A stretch of DNA of 64,000 nucleotides from Panicum virgatum (Eukaryota; Streptophyta; Magnoliopsida; Poales; Poaceae): positions 13,589,033 to 13,653,032 of the forward strand of contig NC_053153.1 in assembly GCF_016808335.1 (NCBI RefSeq). Reading direction: 5' to 3'. Below the pieces are notes generated by a model that searched no databases, had not been told where the DNA came from, and was given only the letters and a program-made list of their open reading frames with translations. Both the position numbers and the translations under genes were made by a program. Every line of letters begins with the position of its first letter. Position 1 is the first letter of the stretch. Of the stretch, positions 35,074 through 50,037 are shown piece after piece.

Positions 35074-36671
35074 TGAGGGACCGAAACTGGCGACCAGAGG
35101 GGGGTGAATGGGAGCCGATCAAAATTTCTTCCGAAATCTAAAACATCGGCCTATGTCCCAAAATCACCGCAAGCCCTCAAACCTAGGTCAGCGAGAATAG
35201 CTATGGACAAGCTATCTCGAAGCAGAACACCCAGGTCGCAGCGCGGAAGCAAAGCGAGTCGAAACGTAGAACTGGACTGCAGAGACCGGTCAGACCGGTT
35301 GCACAGACCGGTCAGACCGGTCGGGTTGGGAATTCAAACTCCAGACCGGTCAGACCGGTCGCTCCCAGACAGCCCGCCAACAAAGCTCCAAATGTCAAAT
35401 CTTGAGTAAATGAAGTCCAAATCCAACCAAACTTGGAGGAAAGCTTCGTAACTACCCCATGAACATATCCCCAAAAGATCTCACCCAAAAGATTCACGGA
35501 TCGAGAGAAATCGAGGAAAGATCGAAGAGGATTGGGGTTTTCTCAAGAACACAAAATCGCCAATTCGTGACAGCTCATGATTCCAGGGGGTTTGGCACTA
35601 GGCTATATGCATAGGAATCGTTCTAAAGAGTTCATCAAACCACGAAATCAAGGGTTGTTCTCCTCCAAACAAAGAACACACTAAAAGAGGAGAATTGAAC
35701 CCAAAACGCAAGAGAGAAGGGGAGGACGAGATGCTCAGCACACACAAGTGAATTGCAAACAAATTTCATCCATTAATTCTCAGAGGAATTCACCTATACA
35801 ACAGCTAGAGCCATCCGCCCATCATCCACCCACTAGATTGAAGAGAATAGCTATAATCTAAACTCTCTTTGCGTTGGAGTCCTTGGCCCTAACCTAGAGC
35901 AGGGGCAGGGAGAAGGAAAAACACAGAGAAAACCAAAAGACTCAAGAGACTCGACCAGCCACGGGCTGGTGGGGGGTATTTATACCCGGCTGCTGCGGCC
36001 AGACCGGTCCAGGGGACCGGTCAGACCGGTTGGGTCTGCAGCAGCCCGTTGTACACCCTCGAACGACGGCAGAGCTTCTTTCTTCGACTCGAAGTCTTTG
36101 CTGCGATGCCGCCACGTCAACGAAGTACCGGTTCGCGGTTTTGGAGAGTCCGCGAAACCCGGGTAGGTGGCCGGTTTTGAGAAAACCGCAAAAACCTCAC
36201 GCGCGGGAAGATTCCCGCCTCCACGCCGTGGCCTAGACGCCGTTCCCGCCTCGGCCTTCTGACGGCCCTAGACGCCGCCCGACGCCCGTCACCTCCTCGC
36301 CCGCAGCGAGGCCCTAGATGCCGTCGACGCCCGTCGCCTCCGTCAGTCCCGAGACCGACGCCCGTGCCTCCACGGCTTGGCGTCTTCAACCGCCGTCCGC
36401 CTCCTTGGTTTTGTGGCGCAAACCAAGAAACCCGCCTTCCATCGCCGCTTGCTCCCTTGATCCAAGAGTGGACGCCGCAGCTGTCGCCCGGTCCGACCTC
36501 CGGTCCCGGCTGCCCTTCACCGCCGTCCACCGCACGGTTCATCGGTCACAGCACCTCCACGGCAGCTCCCCGTCGACACTCGACGCCCGTGTACCTGCAA
36601 TCCACAGACCAAGCGCACGATCACACCGCACGGTTGACAATTCACTCATCACAGGCAGGATCTCGTCCTCA
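35074..36671 (-). repeat. 5' LTR of the copia element
   Basis: 1598 bp and nearly identical to 27,455-29,085. The minus-strand TATA-like GTATAAATAC (35,976-35,985) should drive the element's transcript. ACCGGT clusters lie at about 35,284-35,361 and 36,001-36,030, the second with one unit fewer than in the partner LTR. Confidence 0.94.
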
Positions 36672-36676
36672 TTATA

Positions 36677-39469
36677 TTCTATCTGCAAGCGGCGACAATA
36701 TTCTATCTGCAAGCGGCGACATCAATGGAGTAAGCATCTATCACGTCTTAACATCGAGACTGTAGAATTGCAGCAGATTGGTTGCCGAGAACATTGACTG
36801 CTAGCTGCCATGAAGCGCGGTACAATGCAAAAGAACAAAACGAAATCATCGTGAGCCACAATATGACGATGGTCCATATACCTGACACGGACATAAATTA
36901 AACCAGGTTAGTAGGGGACATACTCACGTGGGTCGATTAGATGGCCACCAGCGGGCTAGGGGCCAAGGTGACCAGCATGCACGACGATCTGTTCTGTTTC
37001 TGTTCGCTTGGTTGCAACAACTAAATCAACAACAGCGTCCTTGATAGCGTTGGAAATCAAAATCGTAAGAGAAGTTGGTGTATCTAAAATGAAACGAAAA
37101 TCAGGATATGTCAGGCATATATATATATAATAGCTAGTGAGATGAATGGATCGGATCTTTCTTGTCAGCTTGCTCTAGCCTCTACAGTTGAAGAGATTTG
37201 GAAGTTGACGTACGTGCGGTTTTTTTTTCTTTGCAAATCACCTATGGACAACACAAATGTTTATAGAAGAGGCTGGGCACTAAAAGGAAATTAGATACAT
37301 GTTGGTTCTAAGATGCGAAGCCCAAACAGAACAAGAGAAGGTTCAATAGCACAAAAGAATCGAGATGTAAAAAAATCTGATCTGTATTCTCCAAAAAATC
37401 AATCCCGGAAGGGGTATTTATACTCCCAACCTCTGTTACATATTTCCCTAATGCCTCATCCAGCCTAGTCAGCATTCTGAGGGTTTGGAGTATACAGATT
37501 GACTACCTCTAAGAAATCACGCTTCTCATTGACCCCCCCCCCCCCCCCCCCCCCCCCCGGCGCGCGCCTGAGGTTCACGCATCATCACCTTCGGCGGTCT
37601 CAAGGAGGTTTTAGCATCTTCGAGGTTGCGAAAGTGTGTTGCCTCACAAGAACCTCCTATCCTCGTTGCACGGGGTCTTCAGGAAATGCCGGGCTCCTAC
37701 TCTAGGTTCTTAGGTCTATAGAGATTTTCATTCCTTCTGAGAAGTTCACAGGTGACCACCGATCCCCATCGAGTTCAATCCTGCAATGAGAAATAAGGAG
37801 AAGAACAATCTCCAAAGGGACTTTATCGCCGATCAAAGGTTACTATCATGAAGTTCGTGCGCTCAAATGCTCAGTGTAACCTCCAGCTAGTGCATTATCG
37901 GAGGTGGCGATCTCCAACAATACACAACCCTAAAGTTTACTTATTATTAAAGTATCCCACACAATCCTTTCGGTGACAATAAAATACTACACACACTCTG
38001 CGTCCGTGTGGCTGGTAGCTAGCAGGTTTCAGACGGTTTGATTAGCAATAATGGAAATAAAAAATAATCAAGCTACGCTTAAAAAAATTATAAAGGTAGT
38101 TCACATCATGGAGATTGTCCCCGAGACTGAGCTGTCTACTGATGTCAATGTCTCGATCATGAATGCTCAGGTACGATTCACCAAGAATACTATATGTATT
38201 AATATACATGTGGCAATTATATACACGGCACTATATCGGAATGGGTCCTGCATAACTGCACGGTTTGCCATAGGACACCCAAAAAACTTATGGCTCTTGT
38301 TAAACTAATCCATCCAAACATCAGTGGCAAATCTAGAATTTTTTATTTGGTCCAACTTAACATAAAATTTTTATCGCGGCAAATATATCATGTTAAGTTG
38401 GCAAATATATCCTTTGTTACATTGCCAACTCATTCTTAATCATGCATGCATATTCCATGGCGATCAAGAAAATCAGCGCGTATGTATGTACGTGCATATA
38501 TACTTGCGTATGTGTTGACTTAACAAGTACCCACATGCTTTTAACAAAATTATCCTTTGATTTGCACTATCCTACAACACGCACAGTAAAGTACTTGTGC
38601 GGGATATATCCTGCGAAAAGGGGTCGGGCCGGCTGGAGACGTAGTAACAAGAAGATCCTCGAGATATGGAAGTAGATTTTGGTTGGCAAGATTTGTTATA
38701 ATCTAGTCAGCTTCTGTACTTAATTTATCACCGACTAGGAGATAGGAACAATAACCCTAACCCCCCCCCCCCCCCCTCCACTGGGATTATACAAAACGGG
38801 TAGGGGGCACCCACCAAAGGGCCATGTTACACAACTAGGAGCCTGGTAGGGCTCCAAAACCGACTCCAGCTGGAGCCCTACCAAACAGTGGAAAATGCAG
38901 TAGCTTCGCGTCCAGAGCCGCACTTGAAGCCCCTCGTGGCTTCCACACGCGAGGCGGAGCTAGAGAATATGGCTCCACGCGGCTCTCCTCCCGTTCGTGG
39001 ACACCCTTATCCTCGCGAGGGCAGCAGACGGAGGAGCAAGGCGTGATGCGCATGGAGGTTGGCGGTACTGGCGGGGCAGCAAGCGTAGCAGTGATGGCGG
39101 CGCGTGAAGAGGTGGGCTGGACCGGCGGGGCAGCCAGCACAAAAAGTGGTGACGGCGCGGGGGTGATGGCACCGTGTGTAGAGGTGGGCTGGACCGGCGG
39201 GGCAGGCACGGGCGCTGGGGTGATGGCGGCGGACGAGGTGGTGGCTGTAATATAATGGAGCTGAGGATAAAGGCGCTACTGGAGCTCGAGGCAGCCGCGG
39301 CAGGAACACGAGGGGGCCGGTAGTAGGTGGCGGAGGCCAGGAGACTGTGGTGGATAGTAGATTTTGCCAACTTGATGCGGTCAGCGAGAGAAACATCGAC
39401 CCGATCAATCCCGGAGAAGATGTCGCCCGCGCGATCGAGTCGTAGGTTGGGCTTCTCAGGTATCTGATG
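36677..39469. other. Unassigned repeat-like DNA
   Basis: No intact gene. It starts with a tandem pair of a 24-bp unit (36,674-36,721, ATATTCTATCTGCAAGCGGC...). A minus-strand TATA-like GTATAAATAC at 37,414-37,423 hints at an LTR fragment. There are runs of 26 C (37,533-37,558) and 16 C (38,761-38,776). A truncated CAGTGG-type hAT MITE starts at 38,322. A GC-rich direct repeat around GAGGTGGGCTGGACCGGCGG lies at about 39,108-39,205. The last 200 bases may belong to the old element whose LTR is at 47,689. Confidence 0.45.
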
Positions 39470-39474
39470 GATCT

Positions 39475-40641
39475 TGTCGGTACACTCAGACAGGAGTACC
39501 CTCTCCTACAACACAAGGACAAAGGCGCTCAGGAGCGGCAACCACGGACCACGGGTCCAGACCCCCGCGGACAGGTCCCGAACCTCCGCGGGCCGGACCT
39601 GGGCCTCTACAAGTGGAAGCTGGACCTCCAGGAGGCCTGAGTCATCGAGCCAGCCAAGGGACCCGGACCCAGCACCCTATTTGGGTAGGAGTCCGGAGCC
39701 CTCGCAAGCCCCTGTGGGCGCGGCCGCCGACCCTAGGGTCCGGCGCCGCCACGTGTCCCACAGGGCCGACCTCCGGATCTCTGCTCCCAGCTTGGGCAGG
39801 GGTCCGGAACCGCCACGTGCCCCTGCGGGCGCGGCCGCCGACCCCCGGGTCCGGTGCCGCCACGTGTCCCACAGGCACGAGTCTTCTGCCTGAAGCCAGC
39901 CCTCCTGCCGTATTAAATGCTAGTGGTTGGGGCGTGCGCTGCCAGAGCAGGGCATCAGATACCCATTGACGGGTTGGACAGGCGTGACATGACAACACGG
40001 TAAGCCTGCCTGTTTCCAAGGCGTCTCGTCTGTTAGCGAGGCACGCAGCAGTGTCTCAGCGCCGCGCGCATGGGCGACGAGTCGTGATGACCAGCTACTA
40101 ACTGGAGCAACAGTGCACGCTGCTACAGCGGACTGAGTCAGTAGTTCGGCACTTCATCATGACCTCGACACGCGGCTCCAGAGGCTAGACTCTACTCCGA
40201 CAGGACAGCTCAAGACCATCCTTGGTCAGAAGCTATGCACGGAAGCCGACGACAACATCTCCGGATCTGAGGCATTGAAGGCCAAATTGTAGTTTATAAT
40301 ACATCACCGGGCCCACCTGTCGGGGTCCCGCTCAGTGTACTGCTCCCATTGGGCTTATAAAAGGGAGAGCACGCACGGTAGAAAGAGAGGTTCCACAAGT
40401 TTTCACACATGCAGAGACAGGCATAGCTCCTCCCCCAGCTTGCACACAAGGTCAGGCAATACATCACACAGTGGACGTAGGGTATTACGCTCCGGCGGCC
40501 CGAACCACTCTAAATCCTTGTGTGCTTCCGTGTTCCTACGCCTCTAGATCGAGCATTCCTTGACTGTCCCCAAGCACATCCTACACTTTGGATTAGGCGG
40601 GTGCATTCCGCCACCCGGCTGTGGTTTTCCACACCACGACA
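39475..40641 (+). repeat. 5' LTR of the non-autonomous element
   Basis: TG...CA ends. The TATA box at 40,355-40,363 lies about 290 bp before the LTR end. The first half holds direct repeats around GCGGCCGCCGACCC and GCCGCCACGTGTCCCACAGG. Confidence 0.88.
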
Positions 40642-41914
40642 TTTGGCGCACCAGGTAGGGGCCCGCGTCAGCAGGATGGCGACAGCGGGTCATGCTCTCC
40701 CAGCTCGTCATCAAGCAGGTCTGGGGGGTGCATAGCTTCAACAAATCCCAGCTCTCACCATACCTCACTCATGTTAGGAAGCCCGCTCCGGCAGAAAGCC
40801 GACTCCGGTCGCACCATGCCCGCTCCGGCATAAAGCCGACTCCGGTCGCACCAAGCCCGCTGTGGCGGAAAGCCCACTCCGGTCGAACTAAGCCGACTCT
40901 GGTGGCTCTCTCCGATGTTAAGCCGACTCCGGTCGCACCCCCGACTCTACATCTCTGTAAGTCCTACCCTTAGAGGCCCAGCAGGGAATAAAACCTTTTC
41001 CTTTGTAACTAGGTAGTACTTCCGTGTGCTCCAGTCCGGTGAGCCTCCCCAATGGAGGGGTCCGGACCTCTACGAACTAGGTTCAGGGAAGCGTACTCAT
41101 CCTCCGGGGAGGTCCGGAGTCGTGTAACAGCTTAGCCTGGTTCCGTACCCTAAGCCTGCATGCTCTATCTCCCTAGGGCGAGTACCGTAGTACCTAAGAC
41201 TGGGGGCCCGGAGGTCTGAACAGCTCCGGCCTCATAAACCCGTGTTCTGGCTTACATCGCACATATCATGTACAACTAGTTATAAAGGAAAAGTTTATTC
41301 TCAGTTCGCCTCTAAGGATGATACATTCCAATTTCAATCTACGCATTCTGTTTGCACTAACCCCCGCGTGGTTTCCACTCCTGTGTCCGAATTGAGTTGG
41401 CTGGCATGTGGTTCAGATTGGGACCCCCTTACTGCTAGAGGGGGGTCCGGGTCCTTAGGAGCCAGCTTTGGGGAAGAGGTGCTTGTTCCTGGGGGTGGTC
41501 TGGAGCCCTATGCAGCCGCTTAGCCTGGTTCCGTACCCTAAGCCTGCGCACTCCACCACTCTGTAACAGGTGCCCTAGTACCCGGAACTGCGTACCTAGA
41601 GGCCTGGACCTCATTCTAGCTTGAGGCCTGGCTTCCTAAGCTCTGTTCTACAGGTCTGGCTGCGTATCTCAAAGGACCTCTGCCAACGGGATTCGGGACC
41701 ACGTGGGCAAGTTACTAAACGCCAGTCCTAAGTTGTGTACAGGACGGGGGGCCAGTGTACTTGGAGGCCGGCAGCGCCATCTACTGGCATTGCAGGGGAC
41801 GAATTCCCCCGCGGAGAACACCGGCGCGGTCCGTCCGAGCAGGCGTCAACCACGACATGGATTTGGCCCCACCTGCGGGTTAATACCTCACCCGCAGGTG
41901 GGCCCGGGGGCCAT
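40642..41914 (+). other. Internal region of the non-autonomous element
   Basis: It begins TTTGGCGCACCAGGTAGGGG, the usual position and shape of a primer binding region after such LTRs. It ends GCAGGTGGGCCCGGGGGCCAT, a polypurine-like tract before LTR 2. At about 40,790-40,945 are degenerate tandem units of roughly 30-35 bp built on AAGCCGACTCCGGTCGCACC. No retroviral protein motif was found. Confidence 0.75.
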
Positions 41915-42135
41915 TGTCGGTACACTCAGACAAGAGTACCCTCTCCTACTAGACAAGGACGAAGGCGCTCAGTAGCGGCAACCACGGACCATGGGTCCGG
42001 ATCCCCGCGGACAGGTCCCGAACCTCCGCGGGCCGGACCTAAGCCTCTACAAGTGGAAGTCGGACCTCCAGGAGGCCTGAGTCATCGAGCCAGCCAAGGG
42101 ACCCGGACCCAGCACCCTGTTTGGGTAGGAGTCCG

Positions 42136-46052
<3,917 letters not shown>

Positions 46053-47007
46053 GTCTGGAGCTCTTGCAGGCCCCTGTGGGCGCGGCCGCCGACCCCAAGG
46101 TCGGCGCCGCCACGTGTCCCACAGGGCTGACCTCCGGACCTCCGCTCCCCGCTTGGGCAGGGGTCCGGAACCGCCACGTGCCCCTGTGGGCGCGGCCGCC
46201 GACCCCCGGGTCCGGTGCCGCCACGTGTCCCACAGGCACGAGTCTTCTGCCTGAAGCCAGCCCTCCTGCCGCATTAAATGCTGGTGGTTGGGGCGTGCGC
46301 TGGCAGAGCAGGGCATCGGATACCCACTCACGGGTTGGACAGGCGTGACATGACAACACGGTAAGCCCGCCTATTTCCAAGGCGGCTCGTCTGTTACCGA
46401 GGCACGCAACAGTGTCTCGGCGCCGCGCGCGTGGGCGACGAGTCATGATGACCAGCTACTAACTGGAGCAACAGTGCATGCTGCTACAGCGGACTAAGTC
46501 AGTAGTTCGGCGCTTCATCATGACCTCGACGCGCGGCTCCAGAGGCTAGACTCTACTCCGACAGGACAGCTCAAGATCATCCCTGGTCAGAAGCTATGCA
46601 CGGAAGCCAACGACAAGATCTCCGGATCTGAGGCATTGAAGGCCAAAGTGTAGTTTATAATACATCGCCGGGTCCACCTGTCGGGATCCCGCTCAGTGTA
46701 CTGCTCCCCTTGGGCTTATAAAAGGGAGAGCACACATGGTAGAAAGAGAGGTTCCACATGTTTTCACACATGCAGAGACAGGCATAGCTCCTCCGCCAGC
46801 TTGCACACAAGCTCAGGCAATACATCACACAGTGGACGTAGAGTATTACGCTCCGGCGGCCCGAACCACTCTAAATCCTTGTGTGCTTCCGTGTTCTTAC
46901 GCCCCTAGATCGAGCATTCCTTGACTGCCCCAAGCACACCCTACACTTAGAATTTGGCGGGTGCATTCCGCCACCCGGCTGTGGTTTTTCCACACCACGA
47001 CAGGTCT

Positions 47008-47640
47008 TATTGTTGTGATATTGGAGAGCAGACTCTGTCAAGTTCAATGCACCTAGCAATATTGCGTGAAATGTGATCCACTGTCATCGAATAGTTCGGC
47101 ATTGCTTATCCTCGGACGCTTGATCGACTTGAGTTCCTTGATGTAGTTTCCCATTAAATCGGAAAATTGAGGTTTGTCGATACTAGAGAATAGATAGTTC
47201 ATCTGATCCAGCAACATGGATTGGAACTAGCTCGTCTCCAGCAGTGGCTAAGTGGTCCTTCCTCTTTGGTGCTGAGGGAGATGCAGGTACAACGGTCCTT
47301 TGATAAGCAGAAGCTGTGTTGCACAACCCAAACGAAGATTCGGAGCGCAGAATCTCGGATCGAATAGGACCCGAACCGGAAAAAGATGGTGCACAAGTCG
47401 GGGTCATGTCGAAGACAGACTCCTTCTTAACTCCTCTGGGGGAGGGAGGATGCAACGCCTAATTAAATCATTGATGGAGTAGTCGATGGGGCATTCCTCC
47501 TTTTTCGGAGAAGCCTCGAGCCCCCTAGGGTTGGCTAGGTGACTAGTGTAGCCACCCTAGCTATTGGCGGTGCAGATCTAGGAGCCGAAGACGAATGTGA
47601 TGCCTTCTGGCACGATGTTGCAGTCGTCGAGGCTTGCCAT
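47008..47640 (-). pseudogene. 5' gag remnant of an older Ty3-like element
   Basis: The minus-strand ATG at 47,640-47,638 opens MASLDDCNIVPEGITFVFGS, followed at once by TAG. Further minus-strand fragments are readable: MHPPSPRGVKKESVFDMTPT from 47,455, then QFSDLMGNYIKELKSIKRPR near 47,150. The frame is broken and the non-autonomous element interrupts it at 47,007. The function is inferred from position just after the LTR and primer site; no zinc knuckle or protease is visible. Confidence 0.5.
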
Positions 47641-47688
47641 CGAGTTCACTAGATGACCTTCGTGAAGGACCCTACCTGGCGTGCCAGC

Positions 47689-48102
47689 TGCGATGTTTAG
47701 CCGCCAAGCCCACCAAGTGATACCCTAAGGTGGTAGATTATAGGTAGGGTTTCACCGTGGTCTGGAACCGGTGGTGCAAGGAACAAAAAGCTTTAGATAG
47801 GTTGGGGCCATGAGATACATAGTACCCTACGTCCTGTTGGTGGTTTATATTGCCTTAGATGCAGGTTATATTTTGAAGAGGTCCCTACCCGCCCTAATAT
47901 AGTCTGGGAGACGGTTACATAGAAATCCTAACTGAATACTACCTAAGGAGTCCTACCCGATGATTATCGAGTAGTTTCCTTCTATTCGACTAGTTCTACT
48001 TCTGTACGAGTAGTTACGGTATGATAAGGTACATGCCGTGCTCTATCTCTTATTCTAGAATATTCTACGTTTGTGAGCAGTTCCGCTGCCCAGGGTCTAA
48101 CA
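47689..48102 (-). repeat. 5' LTR of the older Ty3-like element
   Basis: 414 bp, beginning TGCGATGTTTAGCC and ending GGGTCTAACA on the plus strand, so TG...CA on either strand. Just inside, the minus strand reads GCTGGCACGCCAGGTAGGG, of the same type as the primer region at 40,642, followed by the gag start. The second LTR was not found in the window. Confidence 0.6.
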
Positions 48103-50037
48103 GCCTTGCCTGGCACGTGTAGCCAATAGTGGAAGGGAGGGAGTAGCGTGTGGCCGACGGTGGGAAGAAGGGCGAGGCGCGCGTGGCCAGTGGTGGGAGG
48201 AAGAAGGGGATAAAGAGGAGAGTGAGTGTGAAAGAAAGTATAAGAAAGGAAAAAAGAAGATGATAAGACTATTTTTTATATTTCATCTTTTAGACAATAT
48301 GAAGAGGCTGTTTTGTCAAACGTTTTTTCAAAATGGCTTCAACTCCACTAGAAAAGACGCTTCATCAGAGGAGCTGGAGCCGTTTTTTGAGGGGGCCCGA
48401 GCCCCGCCAAATAGAACATAGAAATACAATCCACCAAACGTCGGACATAATGAAAGGTAATACGCTAATCTTCGCAGCCCAAACCTATCTAAAGGCTTGT
48501 GTCTCTTGCTCTTATGTTGCCATCAATCTCATTTCTCATGATTTTCCTCCCGATCAATCTACCACCGCGGGTATCCCCTCGGTGGACTGCTTGCATAAAT
48601 CTCAACAATACTATTTATTTTCTAGAAGATAAATATTTCTTTTTTCGCGAGGAAAATACAAGCATTTCTAGTTTCATTCTAAATACAATATATACTATAT
48701 TAAGTTTGACAAACTTTATATAGAGAAGTATCAAATGTACCACATCAAAGTAAACTATGAAATACATTTCTTAATGGACCCAATAGTATTAATGATATTT
48801 TTATATATATTTTTTGTCTAAGGTTAATTAAACTAAAGATGGTTCGACTTAAGATAAAACTATGAACGCTTCTATTTTAGGAGAGAGGGGTCAGAGTAAC
48901 TATTATTGATTTTATTTGTACATACTCCCTCCAATCACAAATAAGTCAATCACTTCAACATTGGTTGCAAGTTACTTTTATGTGTTACGTGTGTATATTC
49001 GAAAGATAAAATGTGAAGATTTATCTGTATATACAGTTTCATAAAAAGTATACAAATTTATTTTATAGTGTTCCTTAACAAAAAGTATTAGTTAAAGTCA
49101 TGTTTTGAATAACGTGTTAGTGTCCAGAATGTCGTTTATTCACTTATCTGTGGGACCAGTGTGGGAGTATAAGCATGGTTGCTCCTAAATCACTCGAAAT
49201 CCCTCGCAGGCAAATCACTGTATCACAATACAGTTCCTGAATTCTTCGTCAAGTTCGTCCCAGAAAATAAATCAACTACATTAGAGTTTCTGAATTGTAT
49301 TTATCCCTTCCACAATACAAAGTATTGTGTCTGCATAATTTTAAAATATATTCTCCACAAATACAACGCAAAGCATCTACAAATTTCACTATATTTAAAT
49401 TTATCATTATATTACTCAAAGGCACATCTCATAACAATACAGTTACTAATTGTGTACCCGCTTAATATTTTTATCATCTGAACTGAAAATGTACGTGGCT
49501 ACTATAGTTGTAAATGCACAAATAAAGATCGATGGAGACAAATAGAATCACGAACAGTGGTAGTAGCACATGGATACATATATTTTTACAAGCATTAAGC
49601 CAAGCTTGGTTCAAATCAACTTGACAACTTGCTTGCAGACCGTACTTGATGGTACATGCATGCATGCTTTATTTCACTGGAGACGACCATCTGATTTGAT
49701 CTTGATGAGGACCTTTTCGTGACAATAACACCTGCCATCTGCATGATGTTGATGCCTGGATATATCTGGCTCGTGTTGCAAACTTGAAACATGTGGTGCA
49801 GAAATGCTCGTCTCGAGCATCCACTAGTGCGCATGTGGTGGTCATCACCACTTACACAGTGTGCATGGATTGTTGCATGCACGCTACTTGAAGGGACGTC
49901 GTGGCAAAGGAAAAAAAAATCTCAAGCCATGAATTGTTACAAAAAAAAAGAATAAGAAAAATAAACACTCAAGCATTATTACTGTTCCCACAGCCGTAGA
50001 TATTTTTTTATATGCGCAAGACCAAGCCTTTAATTAA
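48103..50037. other. Intergenic DNA downstream of bHLH gene 2
   Basis: No gene recognised apart from the MITE at 48,925-49,167. The part next to bHLH gene 2 should hold its 3' UTR. Confidence 0.5.
48925..49167. mobile_element. Stowaway-like MITE
   Basis: The left end CTCCCTCCAATCACAAATAA and the degraded right end (reverse complement CTCCCACACTGG...CAGATAAGTGAAT) are roughly inverted. TA flanks both ends at 48,923-48,924 and 49,168-49,169. 243 bp. Confidence 0.6.

Larger units (their letters stand above)
27455..36671 (-). mobile_element. Complete Ty1/copia retrotransposon (SIRE-like), minus strand, inactive
   Basis: A 9217-bp element. Its LTRs at 27,455-29,085 and 35,074-36,671 begin TGAGG and end CCTCA. 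The flanking TTATA at 27,450-27,454 and 36,672-36,676 is a perfect 5-bp target duplication. In element orientation the order is 5' LTR, primer binding site, gag, protease, integrase, reverse transcriptase, RNase H, about 1.4 kb of non-coding DNA, polypurine tract and 3' LTR. Integrase before reverse transcriptase is diagnostic of copia. Several nonsense codons and a frameshift make it non-autonomous today. It is of the same broad family as the element at 56,010 but lacks about 1.5 kb of gag (see findings). Confidence 0.95.

Noticed and set aside
27455..36671. Two 1.6-kb near-identical blocks read as a segmental duplication
   Set aside because: The primer binding site, polypurine tract, gag-pol between them and the exact TTATA flanks show they are LTRs of one element.
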